Shown here one piece after another: positions 1 through 7,283 of a DNA stretch of 64,000 nucleotides. The translations under genes and the position numbers were made by a program. Below the pieces are notes generated by a model. The model searched no databases, was not told where the DNA came from, and saw nothing but the letters and a program-made list of their open reading frames with translations. Where the stretch lies: positions 124,001 to 188,000 of the forward strand of contig NZ_JACRTD010000006.1 of assembly GCF_014385085.1 (NCBI RefSeq), written 5' to 3'. The stretch's first letter is position 1. Each line of letters opens with the position of its first letter. The stretch comes from Youxingia wuxianensis. GTDB taxonomy: Bacteria > Bacillota > Clostridia > Oscillospirales > Ruminococcaceae.

Positions 1-63
1 AAGACGATCGACAAAGTGCTTTTGGATGTATAAATCATCCTCTACAAGTATGGTGTTTATCAT
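1..63 (-). CDS. Response regulator, N-terminal end only (partial)
   Basis: Only the first 21 codons are inside the window; the gene runs off the left edge. The translation begins MINTILVEDD, the usual first beta strand and acidic pocket of a CheY-like receiver domain. Its ATG overlaps the TGA of the histidine kinase upstream (ATGA at 60-63), so the two are translationally coupled and almost certainly a kinase/regulator pair. The output domain cannot be seen; a NarL/LuxR-type helix-turn-helix would be expected from the kinase type. Confidence 0.75.
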   Translation of the reverse strand, partial: MINTILVEDDLYIQKHFVDRL

Positions 64-1310
64 AGGCTGATCTCCTTTGCGGGAATCGTAATCAGAAGAG
101 CAAATCGTGGATTGTGCGAAATATGCATTTCGCCGCCGGAGCTTTCAATACTGCGGCGAAGCGTTGACAGGCCACTGCCTTCCTTTATCGGCTTTGTGGG
201 TACTTTGCCGTTGTTGGTTATGGTAACATCATAGTGTTCGCCCCGCTGGGCAATGCGGATATACACCTCATTTCCGTCTGCGTGCTTGATGCAGTTGGTC
301 ACGCACTCCTTGGCGGCGGCAACAGTCAGCTCCTCGGCTGCGGTATCACGGGGCAGGTAGCCGTCGATTTTTACAGTCACGCCGAGCTGCCGTGCGGTTC
401 TTTTTACCTCGTCCATTGTGCTGACAGAGGTGACACGGTTGCTTGCCAGCATACCGATGGCATTTTGCAGCGCCTCAAGCTTTCGCTCGGTATCCTCGCC
501 GCTGTCTATGATGTCTCGGATAGTCAGGAGGCTTCGTCCGATGGTATCGTGAATATAGACCTTTAGGTCAAGGCTTTCCTTTTCCTTGACATCGTCCTCC
601 ATGCGGGCGTACATCTTCCTGAGCTCTCGGTTGACTTCCGCCAGTTCTTCATTTATTTCCTCTTGCTTTTGGTAGCCGTTATACAGCTCGGTCACATTGT
701 GCGCCGTTATCTGCTGCCAGCGGTCATCGCCGTCCACGGTGATATTTTGTGTACGGAACTGCCAGACGGTCTTGTCGGGCAGGATATAGCAATCATCCTT
801 GACGGTTACGGATCTGTCCGGCAAACTCAAGGCATTTTCCATATCCCTTTTGATTTGCAGCTCGTGGCCGCAAAGGGCAAAGGACAGCCGGCGCATACGG
901 TTGTTGCATAGGATGATCCTGCCGTTCGGGTCGGCAAAGCAGATGCCCATAGGCAGCTTATCCGTTGCTTCCTTAATGGAGAACGGCGAGAGCTCGTTCT
1001 TTTTGCGGCGGTATTCCCGCGGCAGAGCAATGGCAAAGTGAACTGCCGCAAGAAAAATGGCAGAGGCAAATATGAGCCACGGTGCGCCGAGCAGAAATGC
1101 GTCCCCGATATTATCGGGATCTGCCTGGGAAACGGAGAACAGCAGCGGGATCATCACCGCCATCACCGCCAGGCTCAGCAGGCTGCGCACCGGCTTATTG
1201 CTGCGGAGAAGCTGATACATAAACAGCCCGATTTCAAGGACGATCTCCACAAGCATGATAAACGGCAGCATGGTCTGCCAGAATTCAGAAAGGGAAGAAA
1301 ATGCACTCAT
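60..1310 (-). CDS. Sensor histidine kinase (NarL/HisKA_3 type)
   Basis: This 416-aa membrane kinase has about two or three hydrophobic segments in residues 10-100, then a PAS-like domain (about 110-205), a coiled stretch (about 210-250), a dimerisation/phosphoacceptor helix with the motif YIHDTIGRSLL (His near residue 254) and a C-terminal GHKL ATPase domain with an N-box (ECVTNCIKHA) and a G-box (GSGLSTL). The HDxxGxxL phosphoacceptor is that of NarL-type kinases, which pair with LuxR-type regulators. Start and stop both sit in ATGA overlaps with its neighbours (1307-1310 and 60-63), making a three-gene operon with the 7TM protein upstream and the response regulator downstream. The signal sensed cannot be told from sequence. 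Confidence 0.85.
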   Translation of the reverse strand: MSAFSSLSEFWQTMLPFIMLVEIVLEIGLFMYQLLRSNKPVRSLLSLAVMAVMIPLLFSVSQADPDNIGDAFLLGAPWLIFASAIFLAAVHFAIALPREYRRKKNELSPFSIKEATDKLPMGICFADPNGRIILCNNRMRRLSFALCGHELQIKRDMENALSLPDRSVTVKDDCYILPDKTVWQFRTQNITVDGDDRWQQITAHNVTELYNGYQKQEEINEELAEVNRELRKMYARMEDDVKEKESLDLKVYIHDTIGRSLLTIRDIIDSGEDTERKLEALQNAIGMLASNRVTSVSTMDEVKRTARQLGVTVKIDGYLPRDTAAEELTVAAAKECVTNCIKHADGNEVYIRIAQRGEHYDVTITNNGKVPTKPIKEGSGLSTLRRSIESSGGEMHISHNPRFALLITIPAKEISL

Positions 1311-2920
1311 TTCCTGTCACCTTCTTTCGCTTCAAATATAAGGTGCTGGTATTCCTCGTCATCCTCTTTTTCATAGCGGATACCGTCTCCGCTTACTAAA
1401 GCGGAAAGGTCGGCCTTGCAGCACACATTCAGGGACAAGCGTAAGCCGTTTGCCTTTATGAGGCTTACCTGTATGCCTGTTAAATTCAAAATATCGGCTT
1501 CAATAACCGATTCATAAAAATCAAATACAGCGGTCGCCGTTTTGCCGGAGAGCATGGAAAGAGACTCGTCCACATAGAGTGAGCTGCGGACACCCAACAG
1601 CTTCAGCGTTTGGAGCGACTCATTGAAGGCACGGTGAAGTTCCGTTGCCGCTATTTTAATATCTCGGTCGGTAAGGAGCGTCAGATGCTTGCGGCGCTTA
1701 ATGTAGCTGCACAGCACGGCAATCTCGGCAAGGAGCGTTTTGGCGCTGTCGGGATCGGTGCTTGAGATTCGGCGGTATTCCTTAGTGAGCTCCGCAATGC
1801 GGTCGATCTGCGTCTGCGTAACGGAACGCAGGAGATCATACAGGCGGTTTTGCTCCTCCACCTTGCGGCGCTTGGCTTCACGCTTGTATTCATAACGGAG
1901 TATTTTGTTCCTGTCGGCAAGCTCGTCTGCAAGGAGCTCAGAGTCCTCCTTGATGTCACGCAGAGCCGACACATCCTCTGTCCATACGGCATAGCCGCCG
2001 TCAATGGGCATGGTGTGAACGGTCAAGCTGCCCATCGTGACCGGACTTTGCTCGGCTTTTTTCATCGTTTCCTTTGAGATAGGCGCAGTGTTTACAGCTG
2101 CATACCGAACGGTAAAGTCCTTGTCGGTGATCTCTGCCGATGTGCCGACAGAGGAGGCAAACAAGTCCACATAACGGCTGTTTGAATGTATATATCCGCA
2201 GGCAATGCAAAACTCAAAGGTCAGAATATACATCACACTTTGGAATGCGGCAATATCGCCGAACAAGTGGAGCAGCCAATCCACGCCCGCATAGTAAAGT
2301 GCGCTGTAAACAATCGCCAGCAGCATAGGAACAATGGGCAGAAAGTGGAGCCTTCCTTTTTCGCGGCATTTGAAAAACATAATAATGAGTGCGGCAAGGG
2401 CACACAGTACCTGCCAGCCTACACTAATGAAGTAGCCTACCGAGTAGCCGTTGTTTTTGTCCGTCCACACGGCGGCGTCCTTCGGAAAGGTAAATACGAA
2501 TTGGTGCAGGTCATTTGTGAGCACGAGCAGAGGCAATACGCCGGAGATAATCCACAGAATCGACATTCCCTTGGGGAATTTGTATTCGTCCGGCTTCCCC
2601 AGCGACATGGCAATCAGCAGCGCCAGCATAGGCACAAACAGCATGGGCAGATAGAACAGATACCACAGGTAACGGACGGCGTCCGGCTGCCAGAATATAA
2701 AATACTTCGCCGAACGGACTACCATCCAGATGATAAGAAGCACCGCAGTGACCGTCATAAATCTGCATACCTGCTTTTGCACGATCCGCTGGCGGACAGA
2801 AAGCCCCCAGGCGGCGAACAGGCCGATATAGATAAAGCTGCGCAGATAGGAAAACAGCATCGGGTAGAAGCTGCCCCTGCCTATAATTCGGAAGCAATAT
2901 GCCAGTATCACGGCAAGCAC
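1307..2920 (-). CDS. 7TM-sensor regulatory membrane protein
   Basis: This 537-aa protein has about seven hydrophobic segments in residues 1-240, matching the histidine kinase N-terminal 7TM architecture, followed by a PAS-like region and a long basic coiled-coil (about 330-400). The C-terminal part resembles a degenerate kinase dimerisation/ATPase region, but I see no clear phosphoacceptor His box, N-box or G-box, so it may be a pseudokinase or accessory sensor for the kinase that follows. The GTG at 2920 is the first start in the frame and lies only about 15 bases from the expected transcription start; an internal ATG at codon 21 is possible, but the first transmembrane segment argues for the upstream start. 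Confidence 0.65.
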   Translation of the reverse strand: MLAVILAYCFRIIGRGSFYPMLFSYLRSFIYIGLFAAWGLSVRQRIVQKQVCRFMTVTAVLLIIWMVVRSAKYFIFWQPDAVRYLWYLFYLPMLFVPMLALLIAMSLGKPDEYKFPKGMSILWIISGVLPLLVLTNDLHQFVFTFPKDAAVWTDKNNGYSVGYFISVGWQVLCALAALIIMFFKCREKGRLHFLPIVPMLLAIVYSALYYAGVDWLLHLFGDIAAFQSVMYILTFEFCIACGYIHSNSRYVDLFASSVGTSAEITDKDFTVRYAAVNTAPISKETMKKAEQSPVTMGSLTVHTMPIDGGYAVWTEDVSALRDIKEDSELLADELADRNKILRYEYKREAKRRKVEEQNRLYDLLRSVTQTQIDRIAELTKEYRRISSTDPDSAKTLLAEIAVLCSYIKRRKHLTLLTDRDIKIAATELHRAFNESLQTLKLLGVRSSLYVDESLSMLSGKTATAVFDFYESVIEADILNLTGIQVSLIKANGLRLSLNVCCKADLSALVSGDGIRYEKEDDEEYQHLIFEAKEGDRK

Positions 2921-2941
2921 AGCGATGCCGCTTCAAATTAG

Positions 2942-2970
2942 ATTATAGTATAAATCCGTCTGTTTCTCAA
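2942..2970 (-). promoter_or_regulatory. Sigma-A promoter of the two-component operon
   Basis: On the minus strand there is a -35 TTGAGA (2965-2970), a 17-base spacer and a perfect -10 TATAAT (2942-2947). It points into the 7TM/kinase/regulator operon, with a very short leader. Confidence 0.7.
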
Positions 2971-3156
2971 CTGCTTCTTACGAGGCTTTGCATAAAAGCC
3001 ATACTTTTTGCCCCACAGCAGAGAAAAAGGGGGGCTTTGACCTACGCAAGCCGAGCCGATTTCATCTTATACTCTGCCTTGGTAGAGGTATTTGTCTTTC
3101 CTTTCTGCTGTAGTTATTCTTCAGCTGGGTAAGTTCACTTTCTCCTTCCAACATGA

Positions 3157-3169
3157 CAGGTGGCACCTG
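3157..3169. promoter_or_regulatory. Palindrome CAGGTGGCACCTG, possible operator
   Basis: Six-base arms (CAGGTG/CACCTG) are perfect around a single central G. It lies between the two divergent promoters of this intergenic region, about 42 bases upstream of the rightward -35 box. It could bind the response regulator; nothing in the sequence proves that. I see no gene in 2971-3210. Confidence 0.3.
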
Positions 3170-3210
3170 CCAGCGTATAGGCGCAGCTGCCCCTTGGCGG
3201 AAAAAGACTC

Positions 3211-3239
3211 TTGAAAAAATACCCTGTTGCCGATATAAT
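3211..3239 (+). promoter_or_regulatory. Sigma-A promoter of the 60-aa protein
   Basis: TTGAAA at 3211-3216, a 17-base spacer and TATAAT at 3234-3239 give a near-consensus promoter. Transcription would start about ten bases upstream of the GGAGG ribosome binding site at 3257-3261. Confidence 0.75.
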
Positions 3240-3268
3240 AAACCTTGTGCGATTTCGGAGGGATGAAA

Positions 3269-3451
3269 ATGGAAAACGAAAAACACTACATAGCCGTTAA
3301 TGCCGGCGACAGATATCCGCTTTTGAAAACACCGCAGGACTACACGGAATATTTTAACGAAGCACTCTCGTTTGGAGACTTATCCGATGTGCTTCGGTAC
3401 ATAGAAAAGCACGGCCTTGAACGAATCGTCACAGCCGTGATTAAACGATGA
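3269..3451 (+). CDS. Small protein, 60 aa, function unknown
   Basis: The ATG at 3269 is preferred because GGAGG (3257-3261) lies seven bases upstream, whereas the earlier in-frame ATG at 3263 almost touches it. The protein is small and soluble. Its middle (LLKTPQDYTEYFNEALSFGD) faintly resembles the N-terminal part of HigA-type putative addiction-module antidotes, but the DNA-binding half of that family is absent, so I do not assign the function. It has its own promoter and terminator and is therefore a monocistronic unit. Confidence 0.6.
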   Translation: MENEKHYIAVNAGDRYPLLKTPQDYTEYFNEALSFGDLSDVLRYIEKHGLERIVTAVIKR

Positions 3452-3473
3452 CCGCCTACAAGCGGTTTTTTTT
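3451..3473 (+). terminator. Rho-independent terminator
   Basis: The stem ACCGC/GCGGT with a six-base loop is followed by an uninterrupted run of T. It begins at the stop codon of the 60-aa gene. Confidence 0.8.
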
Positions 3474-3474
3474 A

Positions 3475-3726
3475 CGCGTTGGATCTGGCATTCGGCAGTT
3501 TTGCCCGTCAGAAACCATCCATTTGATTTACCCGGATAACAGACAGTTTATCAGATGAATCATCAAAAAAAGCATAGCTTCTGCGCGGGGGTATTATAAC
3601 TCCTGCACTGAACTGGCAGACCATTATAATGATGAATTAGACGTACTTGTTTTGCGGCGCATGCCGCTTTGCAGGTGCGTTTTGTTATATCTGCGCTTTT
3701 TGCGTGGCAGCGTAGGCTGCCGCAGT
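3475..3726 (+). other. Non-coding, hairpin-rich leader before the sigma factor
   Basis: No gene is visible in these 250 bases. Two compact hairpins are: GCGGC/GCCGC at 3654-3667 (loop GCAT) and GGCAGC/GCTGCC at 3706-3721 (loop GTAG), the second placed directly before the Shine-Dalgarno-sequestering hairpin. The series of stable stems suggests a long structured 5' untranslated region or a small RNA. I do not recognise a known riboswitch class. Confidence 0.35.
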
Positions 3727-3771
3727 CCTCCAATCAATTTGATTTTTCAAAAATTTCAAATTGATTGGAGG
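3727..3771 (+). promoter_or_regulatory. 16-bp perfect hairpin burying the ribosome binding site
   Basis: Bases 3727-3742 (starting CCTCC) are the exact reverse complement of 3756-3771 (ending GGAGG), with a 13-base AT loop. The GGAGG is the Shine-Dalgarno of the sigma factor starting at 3780. When folded, the ribosome binding site is fully paired with a built-in anti-Shine-Dalgarno. Confidence 0.7.
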
Positions 3772-3779
3772 TACATAGC

Positions 3780-4232
3780 ATGGATGCTGACAAGAAAAGA
3801 GTATGGGTCAGCGGTCAATACATTGAAGTGACGGGTGCTGTTTACGATGCCTATATGAAAGGTGATCGAAAAATCCGCTATTTTGAAAATGACCTTAAAA
3901 CGGAACGGGTCCTGATGGATACCGATGGACATATCAAACAGATCATTCCCAGCCGTGAGGATTCTTTGGACAGGCTTATGGATGATAACGCCGAGCAGTT
4001 TACGGACCATCACGAAATTGTTGAGGATATGGTGCTGCGAAAAATCTCTGCAGAGAAGCTGTATCAGGCTTTGGCGGAACTTTCTGAAAAGGAGCGGGAG
4101 CTGATCGTTGCGCTGTTCTTCGAGGAAAAGACGGAACGTGAACTTGCTGCTGTTCTTGGAATTTCTCAGCCTGCTGTCCACAAGCAGAAAAACAAAATTC
4201 TCAAAAAGCTGAAAACTTTTCTTGAAAAATAA
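3780..4232 (+). CDS. Sigma-70 family RNA polymerase sigma factor-like protein
   Basis: This 150-aa protein carries a C-terminal region-4 helix-turn-helix (about residues 105-145: LAELSEKERELIVALFFEEK, then ELAAVLGISQPAVHKQ). The N-terminal half has no clear region 2, as in the short sigma-like regulators common in Clostridia and on their conjugative elements. The ATG at 3780 is eight bases from GGAGG; the TTG at 3765 overlaps that motif and is rejected. It stands alone between the hairpin leader and a strong terminator. It may be a left-over element regulator or a host alternative sigma factor; its targets are unknown. Confidence 0.75.
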   Translation: MDADKKRVWVSGQYIEVTGAVYDAYMKGDRKIRYFENDLKTERVLMDTDGHIKQIIPSREDSLDRLMDDNAEQFTDHHEIVEDMVLRKISAEKLYQALAELSEKERELIVALFFEEKTERELAAVLGISQPAVHKQKNKILKKLKTFLEK

Positions 4233-4247
4233 GTTTTAGCGGTTATC

Positions 4248-4290
4248 AGACCTCTCACTCAACGGTAAATAGAGTGAGAGGTCTATTTTT
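4248..4290 (+). terminator. Rho-independent terminator
   Basis: A 13-bp perfect stem (4248-4260 with 4272-4284) is followed by ATTTTT. It ends the sigma factor transcript. Confidence 0.85.
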
Positions 4291-4332
4291 CTCTCCCCTA
4301 TGTACCTTGATACTATAAAGTAAAATATACTC

Positions 4333-4378
4333 CCTTCTAAGTCAACAGTTTTATTATTTTAACTGTCTTCCTAGAAGG
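4333..4378. repeat. Nested inverted repeat
   Basis: CCTTCTA (4333-4339) pairs with TAGAAGG (4372-4378), and inside it ACAGTT (4345-4350) pairs with AACTGT (4361-4366). It lies beside the decayed transposase and may be the far end of that insertion sequence. No gene is visible in 4291-4430. Confidence 0.35.
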
Positions 4379-4429
4379 AATCATATCAGTATTATACCCA
4401 ATTCAGTATAATTCTGATTACAGGTGGCA

Positions 4430-4882
4430 ATATACATCCAGCGATTATGCCAGTACAGCATCAGGACTGATATTCAGCTACTCAAAGAAGACGTATCCTT
4501 TGGACAATGCCTGTATAGAATCATTCCACAAACGCCAGTATTTCCCATAAATCTATTCCTATTAAACTGCTTCCCTCATATCAGATTTGTTACCATTTTC
4601 TTACGCAAATCAGAGAGGCAATCCGGCGATAGTCGTTCCAGATAAAAGTTCAGTGTATCATAATGGGGTATTTCTTTCACTTTCTGATTTCCGGAAATCA
4701 GATGCAGAGTGCTGATACAGTTCCCTTCGTTAAAGCTCTCTTCCATCTGACGCATAGTTTCTTGGGTCTTCCATTTCTTCAATCCATGTCGTAAAAAATT
4801 TTAAAAAATGTTTAGTTATCCTCATAAAATCTACAATGCTGTAATTATTTTTCTTCTTCTCCCGTTTTTCCGCCTTATTCAT
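4430..4882 (-). pseudogene. Decayed DDE-type transposase
   Basis: The reading frame starts at ATG 4882 behind AGGAGG (MNKAEKREKKK, then DFMRITKHFLKFF and WIEEMEDPRN), ends early, and resumes in another frame at about 4770 (MRQMEESFNEGNCISTLHLI, SGNQKVKEIPHYDTLNFYLE). After the TGA at 4576 the family pattern continues in frame (GKQFNRNRFMGKYW) and breaks again. This N-terminal half resembles a clostridial transposase family of roughly 450-550 aa; frameshift, stops and loss of the catalytic half show it is dead. I am not sure of the IS family name. Confidence 0.65.
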
Positions 4883-4887
4883 TGTTT

Positions 4888-4942
4888 AATATCCTCCTGT
4901 ACGAAAAATTTCGTTGCTTTATTTTTCGTACAGGAGGATATT
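4888..4942 (-). repeat. 22-bp perfect inverted repeat over the transposase ribosome binding site
   Basis: Bases 4888-4909 are the exact reverse complement of 4921-4942, with an 11-base loop. One arm holds the AGGAGG that serves the transposase start at 4882. In IS10 and IS50, hairpins of this kind block translation of read-through transcripts that enter the element from outside; the arrangement here fits that known mechanism. Confidence 0.65.
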
Positions 4943-5014
4943 ACGTATAAAATATGAAGTTTTTAACGCGAAAAGTTTTTATTCTTCATCTCTGGATTTT
5001 CTATTAAGAAATTA

Positions 5015-6091
5015 TCAACCTTTAACCGCACCACCAACTAATCCACGAACGAAATATTTTTGTAGGGAGAAGAACACGGTCAAAGGCACAATCATTGAAA
5101 TAAAGGCAGCTGATGAGAGTAGGTACCAGTCATTTCCACGGGTTCCAACAAGGTTTGCAATGTCCATGGATAAAACTTTGACCTCATCTCTTCCACCCAG
5201 GAAGCAAAGTGAAACCAAATAGTCATTCCATACCCATAAGAATTGGTAAATGGCGATAGACGCCAAGGCAGGCACTGACATCGGTAAAACCATCCGCATG
5301 AAGATAGTTGATTTTTTCGCTCCATCAATCGATGCTGATTCAAAAATTTCGCGCGGCAGTTGGCTTATATAGTTATACATATAATACGTGGGAAGCGGCA
5401 ACCCAAAGGCAGTATGAGCAATCCAAATACCTAAGAACGTGCCATTTAACCCCAGAAAAGTAAACCCTTTTAATACTGGAGACATCACCACTTGCACCGG
5501 AACGACTAAAAGTAAGATTATGATTAAGAACATAAGCTTTTTACCAGGAAATTTCATCCAGGCAAATCCGTAAGCAGCCAAGGTTGCAATGAGCACAGGG
5601 AAAATCGTCGAGGGGACCGCAGATGCTAAAGTGTTTAGAAATGATCTTGTCATATTGCTACCCTTTACTTTTATTGTGGTTCCGTCGGGCTGCTTGATGT
5701 TATACTCTTTTCCACCAAATACCGCCTTGTAATTGTCCAGTGTAAAATTGATGTTGGTCGTCCACCTCTTTTCCTGAACATTAATAAGGCGAGCCATGTT
5801 ATTTTCCCAAATATAGCGCTTTCCATCAACTGTAATTCCTTGAGTTAATTCCTTTGTTGTGAACGTCTGGTCTCCGACGGTAATCGGTTCCCTTAAGTTG
5901 GTATCCTTTGGTAGTTGAATTTGCTCAGTGGTTTCCCAATCCTTATGTGGTAAAATATTCCACCATCCTGTTTCTAAAATATCCTTAGCAGGCCTGAAGG
6001 AGGTGACAAACAAACCAAACGTCGGAAGGAACCACATCAAGCAGATAATTCCTAACAGAATATCAACAATCAGTTTAGAGCTTTTCCTCAT
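5015..6091 (-). CDS. Carbohydrate ABC transporter permease, MalG type
   Basis: This 358-aa inner-membrane protein has about six transmembrane segments and the permease EAA loop (EIFESASIDGAKKSTIFMRM) that contacts the ATPase. A roughly 110-residue insert sits between the first two segments (about 40-145), longer than the usual MalG-like protein of about 275-300 aa and probably exposed outside the cell. It is the last gene of the island and follows the MalF-type permease after 11 bases. No ATPase gene is present; in Firmicutes such importers commonly share an MsmX-type ATPase encoded elsewhere. Confidence 0.85.
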   Translation of the reverse strand: MRKSSKLIVDILLGIICLMWFLPTFGLFVTSFRPAKDILETGWWNILPHKDWETTEQIQLPKDTNLREPITVGDQTFTTKELTQGITVDGKRYIWENNMARLINVQEKRWTTNINFTLDNYKAVFGGKEYNIKQPDGTTIKVKGSNMTRSFLNTLASAVPSTIFPVLIATLAAYGFAWMKFPGKKLMFLIIILLLVVPVQVVMSPVLKGFTFLGLNGTFLGIWIAHTAFGLPLPTYYMYNYISQLPREIFESASIDGAKKSTIFMRMVLPMSVPALASIAIYQFLWVWNDYLVSLCFLGGRDEVKVLSMDIANLVGTRGNDWYLLSSAAFISMIVPLTVFFSLQKYFVRGLVGGAVKG

Positions 6092-6102
6092 TTTCTTATG
6101 TT

Positions 6103-7194
6103 TTATAATAACGCACCTCCCTGCTGCTTGCGGAAATTCTTCAGATTTATAAATATAACTGGTGTCACGATAATTAGCAATACAATCGCAATTGTATTTC
6201 CATAACCTGCGTTCTGTTGCATGAAGATCTGTCTATAGAAATTAGTTGCCACAACATCAGTACCATACTGTCCACCTGTCATCACCTGAATTATATCAAA
6301 TACTTTAAGACAGAATACTACAATTGTCGTTGTAACTGTTATTATATCCTTTGCAATATAAGGTATTATTATATCAAAAAAGATTCGAATCTCACCAGCT
6401 CCATCTACTCTAGCTGCTTCCATGATTTCCGATGGAATATTTTTTACTGCAGCCGACAGTAAAACCATCGAATAGCCTGTCTGCATCCAGACAAAAATGA
6501 GCATCAGGAAAAAATTATTCCAAAAAGGCAGCATTGTTGTCCATGCCTGAGGTTCTCCCCCAAATTTTACTACAATTGCATTCAGAAGACCAATTTGTTG
6601 GTCACCAGGCTGATAAAAATATACAAATTTCCAAATTACCCCCGCTGCAACATAGGATATGGCAGTAGGCATAAAAATAATCGTTTTTACTAACTTTTCA
6701 TAACTGCACCGGTCAGCTAGGGTTGCAATTACCAGACCCAGCGCCACACAAGAGGTTGCCGCGAATAAAACCCAAAGCGCACTGTTACGAAGCGCAATGA
6801 TCAATTGGCTGTCACTAAAAATAGCTAAATAGTTTGAAAAGCCGACGAACTTACTAGAGCTGGCGTTAAAAAAGCTGTAATATAAGGTCTCAATAGCCGG
6901 TAACAGCAGCATCATGGTCAGTAACAACACGGCAATTCCTATATATAAAAAAGGCTGAATTAGATTTTTATATTTGTCAGGATACTGCTCTACAACCCAG
7001 TTAATTGAACAGAAAATAAACCCGACACTCAATACTACCAATAAAACTCCTATTATAGCATACAAAACTGAATGCACTTTCAAATTGCACAGGAATTTAA
7101 TTATCGCCCATAGGAGCCCAACGTCCATGACTAAAATTATAGAGCTTAATAAAACCAGATTTGCGCTTGATTTTTTTTGATTGACGGTTTTCAA
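6103..7194 (-). CDS. Carbohydrate ABC transporter permease, MalF type
   Basis: The product is about 363 aa with eight or so hydrophobic segments and the EAA loop EIMEAARVDGAGEIRIFFDI. I place the start at TTG 7194, six bases after AGAGGAGG; the upstream ATG at 7227 would put that motif inside the coding sequence. It partners the MalG-type permease and the lipoprotein encoded just upstream. The substrate is unknown; the enzymes of the same island suggest a plant- or host-derived carbohydrate, polyol or acid. Confidence 0.85.
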   Translation of the reverse strand: MKTVNQKKSSANLVLLSSIILVMDVGLLWAIIKFLCNLKVHSVLYAIIGVLLVVLSVGFIFCSINWVVEQYPDKYKNLIQPFLYIGIAVLLLTMMLLLPAIETLYYSFFNASSSKFVGFSNYLAIFSDSQLIIALRNSALWVLFAATSCVALGLVIATLADRCSYEKLVKTIIFMPTAISYVAAGVIWKFVYFYQPGDQQIGLLNAIVVKFGGEPQAWTTMLPFWNNFFLMLIFVWMQTGYSMVLLSAAVKNIPSEIMEAARVDGAGEIRIFFDIIIPYIAKDIITVTTTIVVFCLKVFDIIQVMTGGQYGTDVVATNFYRQIFMQQNAGYGNTIAIVLLIIVTPVIFINLKNFRKQQGGALL

Positions 7195-7236
7195 TAGAAA
7201 CCTCCTCTCACACATATGGAAAGTCATATCATCAAA

Positions 7237-7266
7237 AAAGAGGGGTAATCAGGGTTACCCCTCTTT
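7237..7266 (-). terminator. Intra-operon attenuator between binding protein and permeases
   Basis: A 12-bp perfect stem (7237-7248 with 7255-7266) is followed on the minus strand by TTTTTTGA. It sits between the solute-binding protein and the permeases, where partial termination would give more binding protein than permease, as is usual for such operons. Confidence 0.7.
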
Positions 7267-7283
7267 CGCTGTCTTTCAAATAG

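Noticed and set aside
2186..2941. 251-codon plus-strand frame opposite the 7TM protein
   Set aside because: It is rich in Gln, His and Arg as expected for an antisense shadow, and the opposite strand has membrane helices and a consensus promoter.
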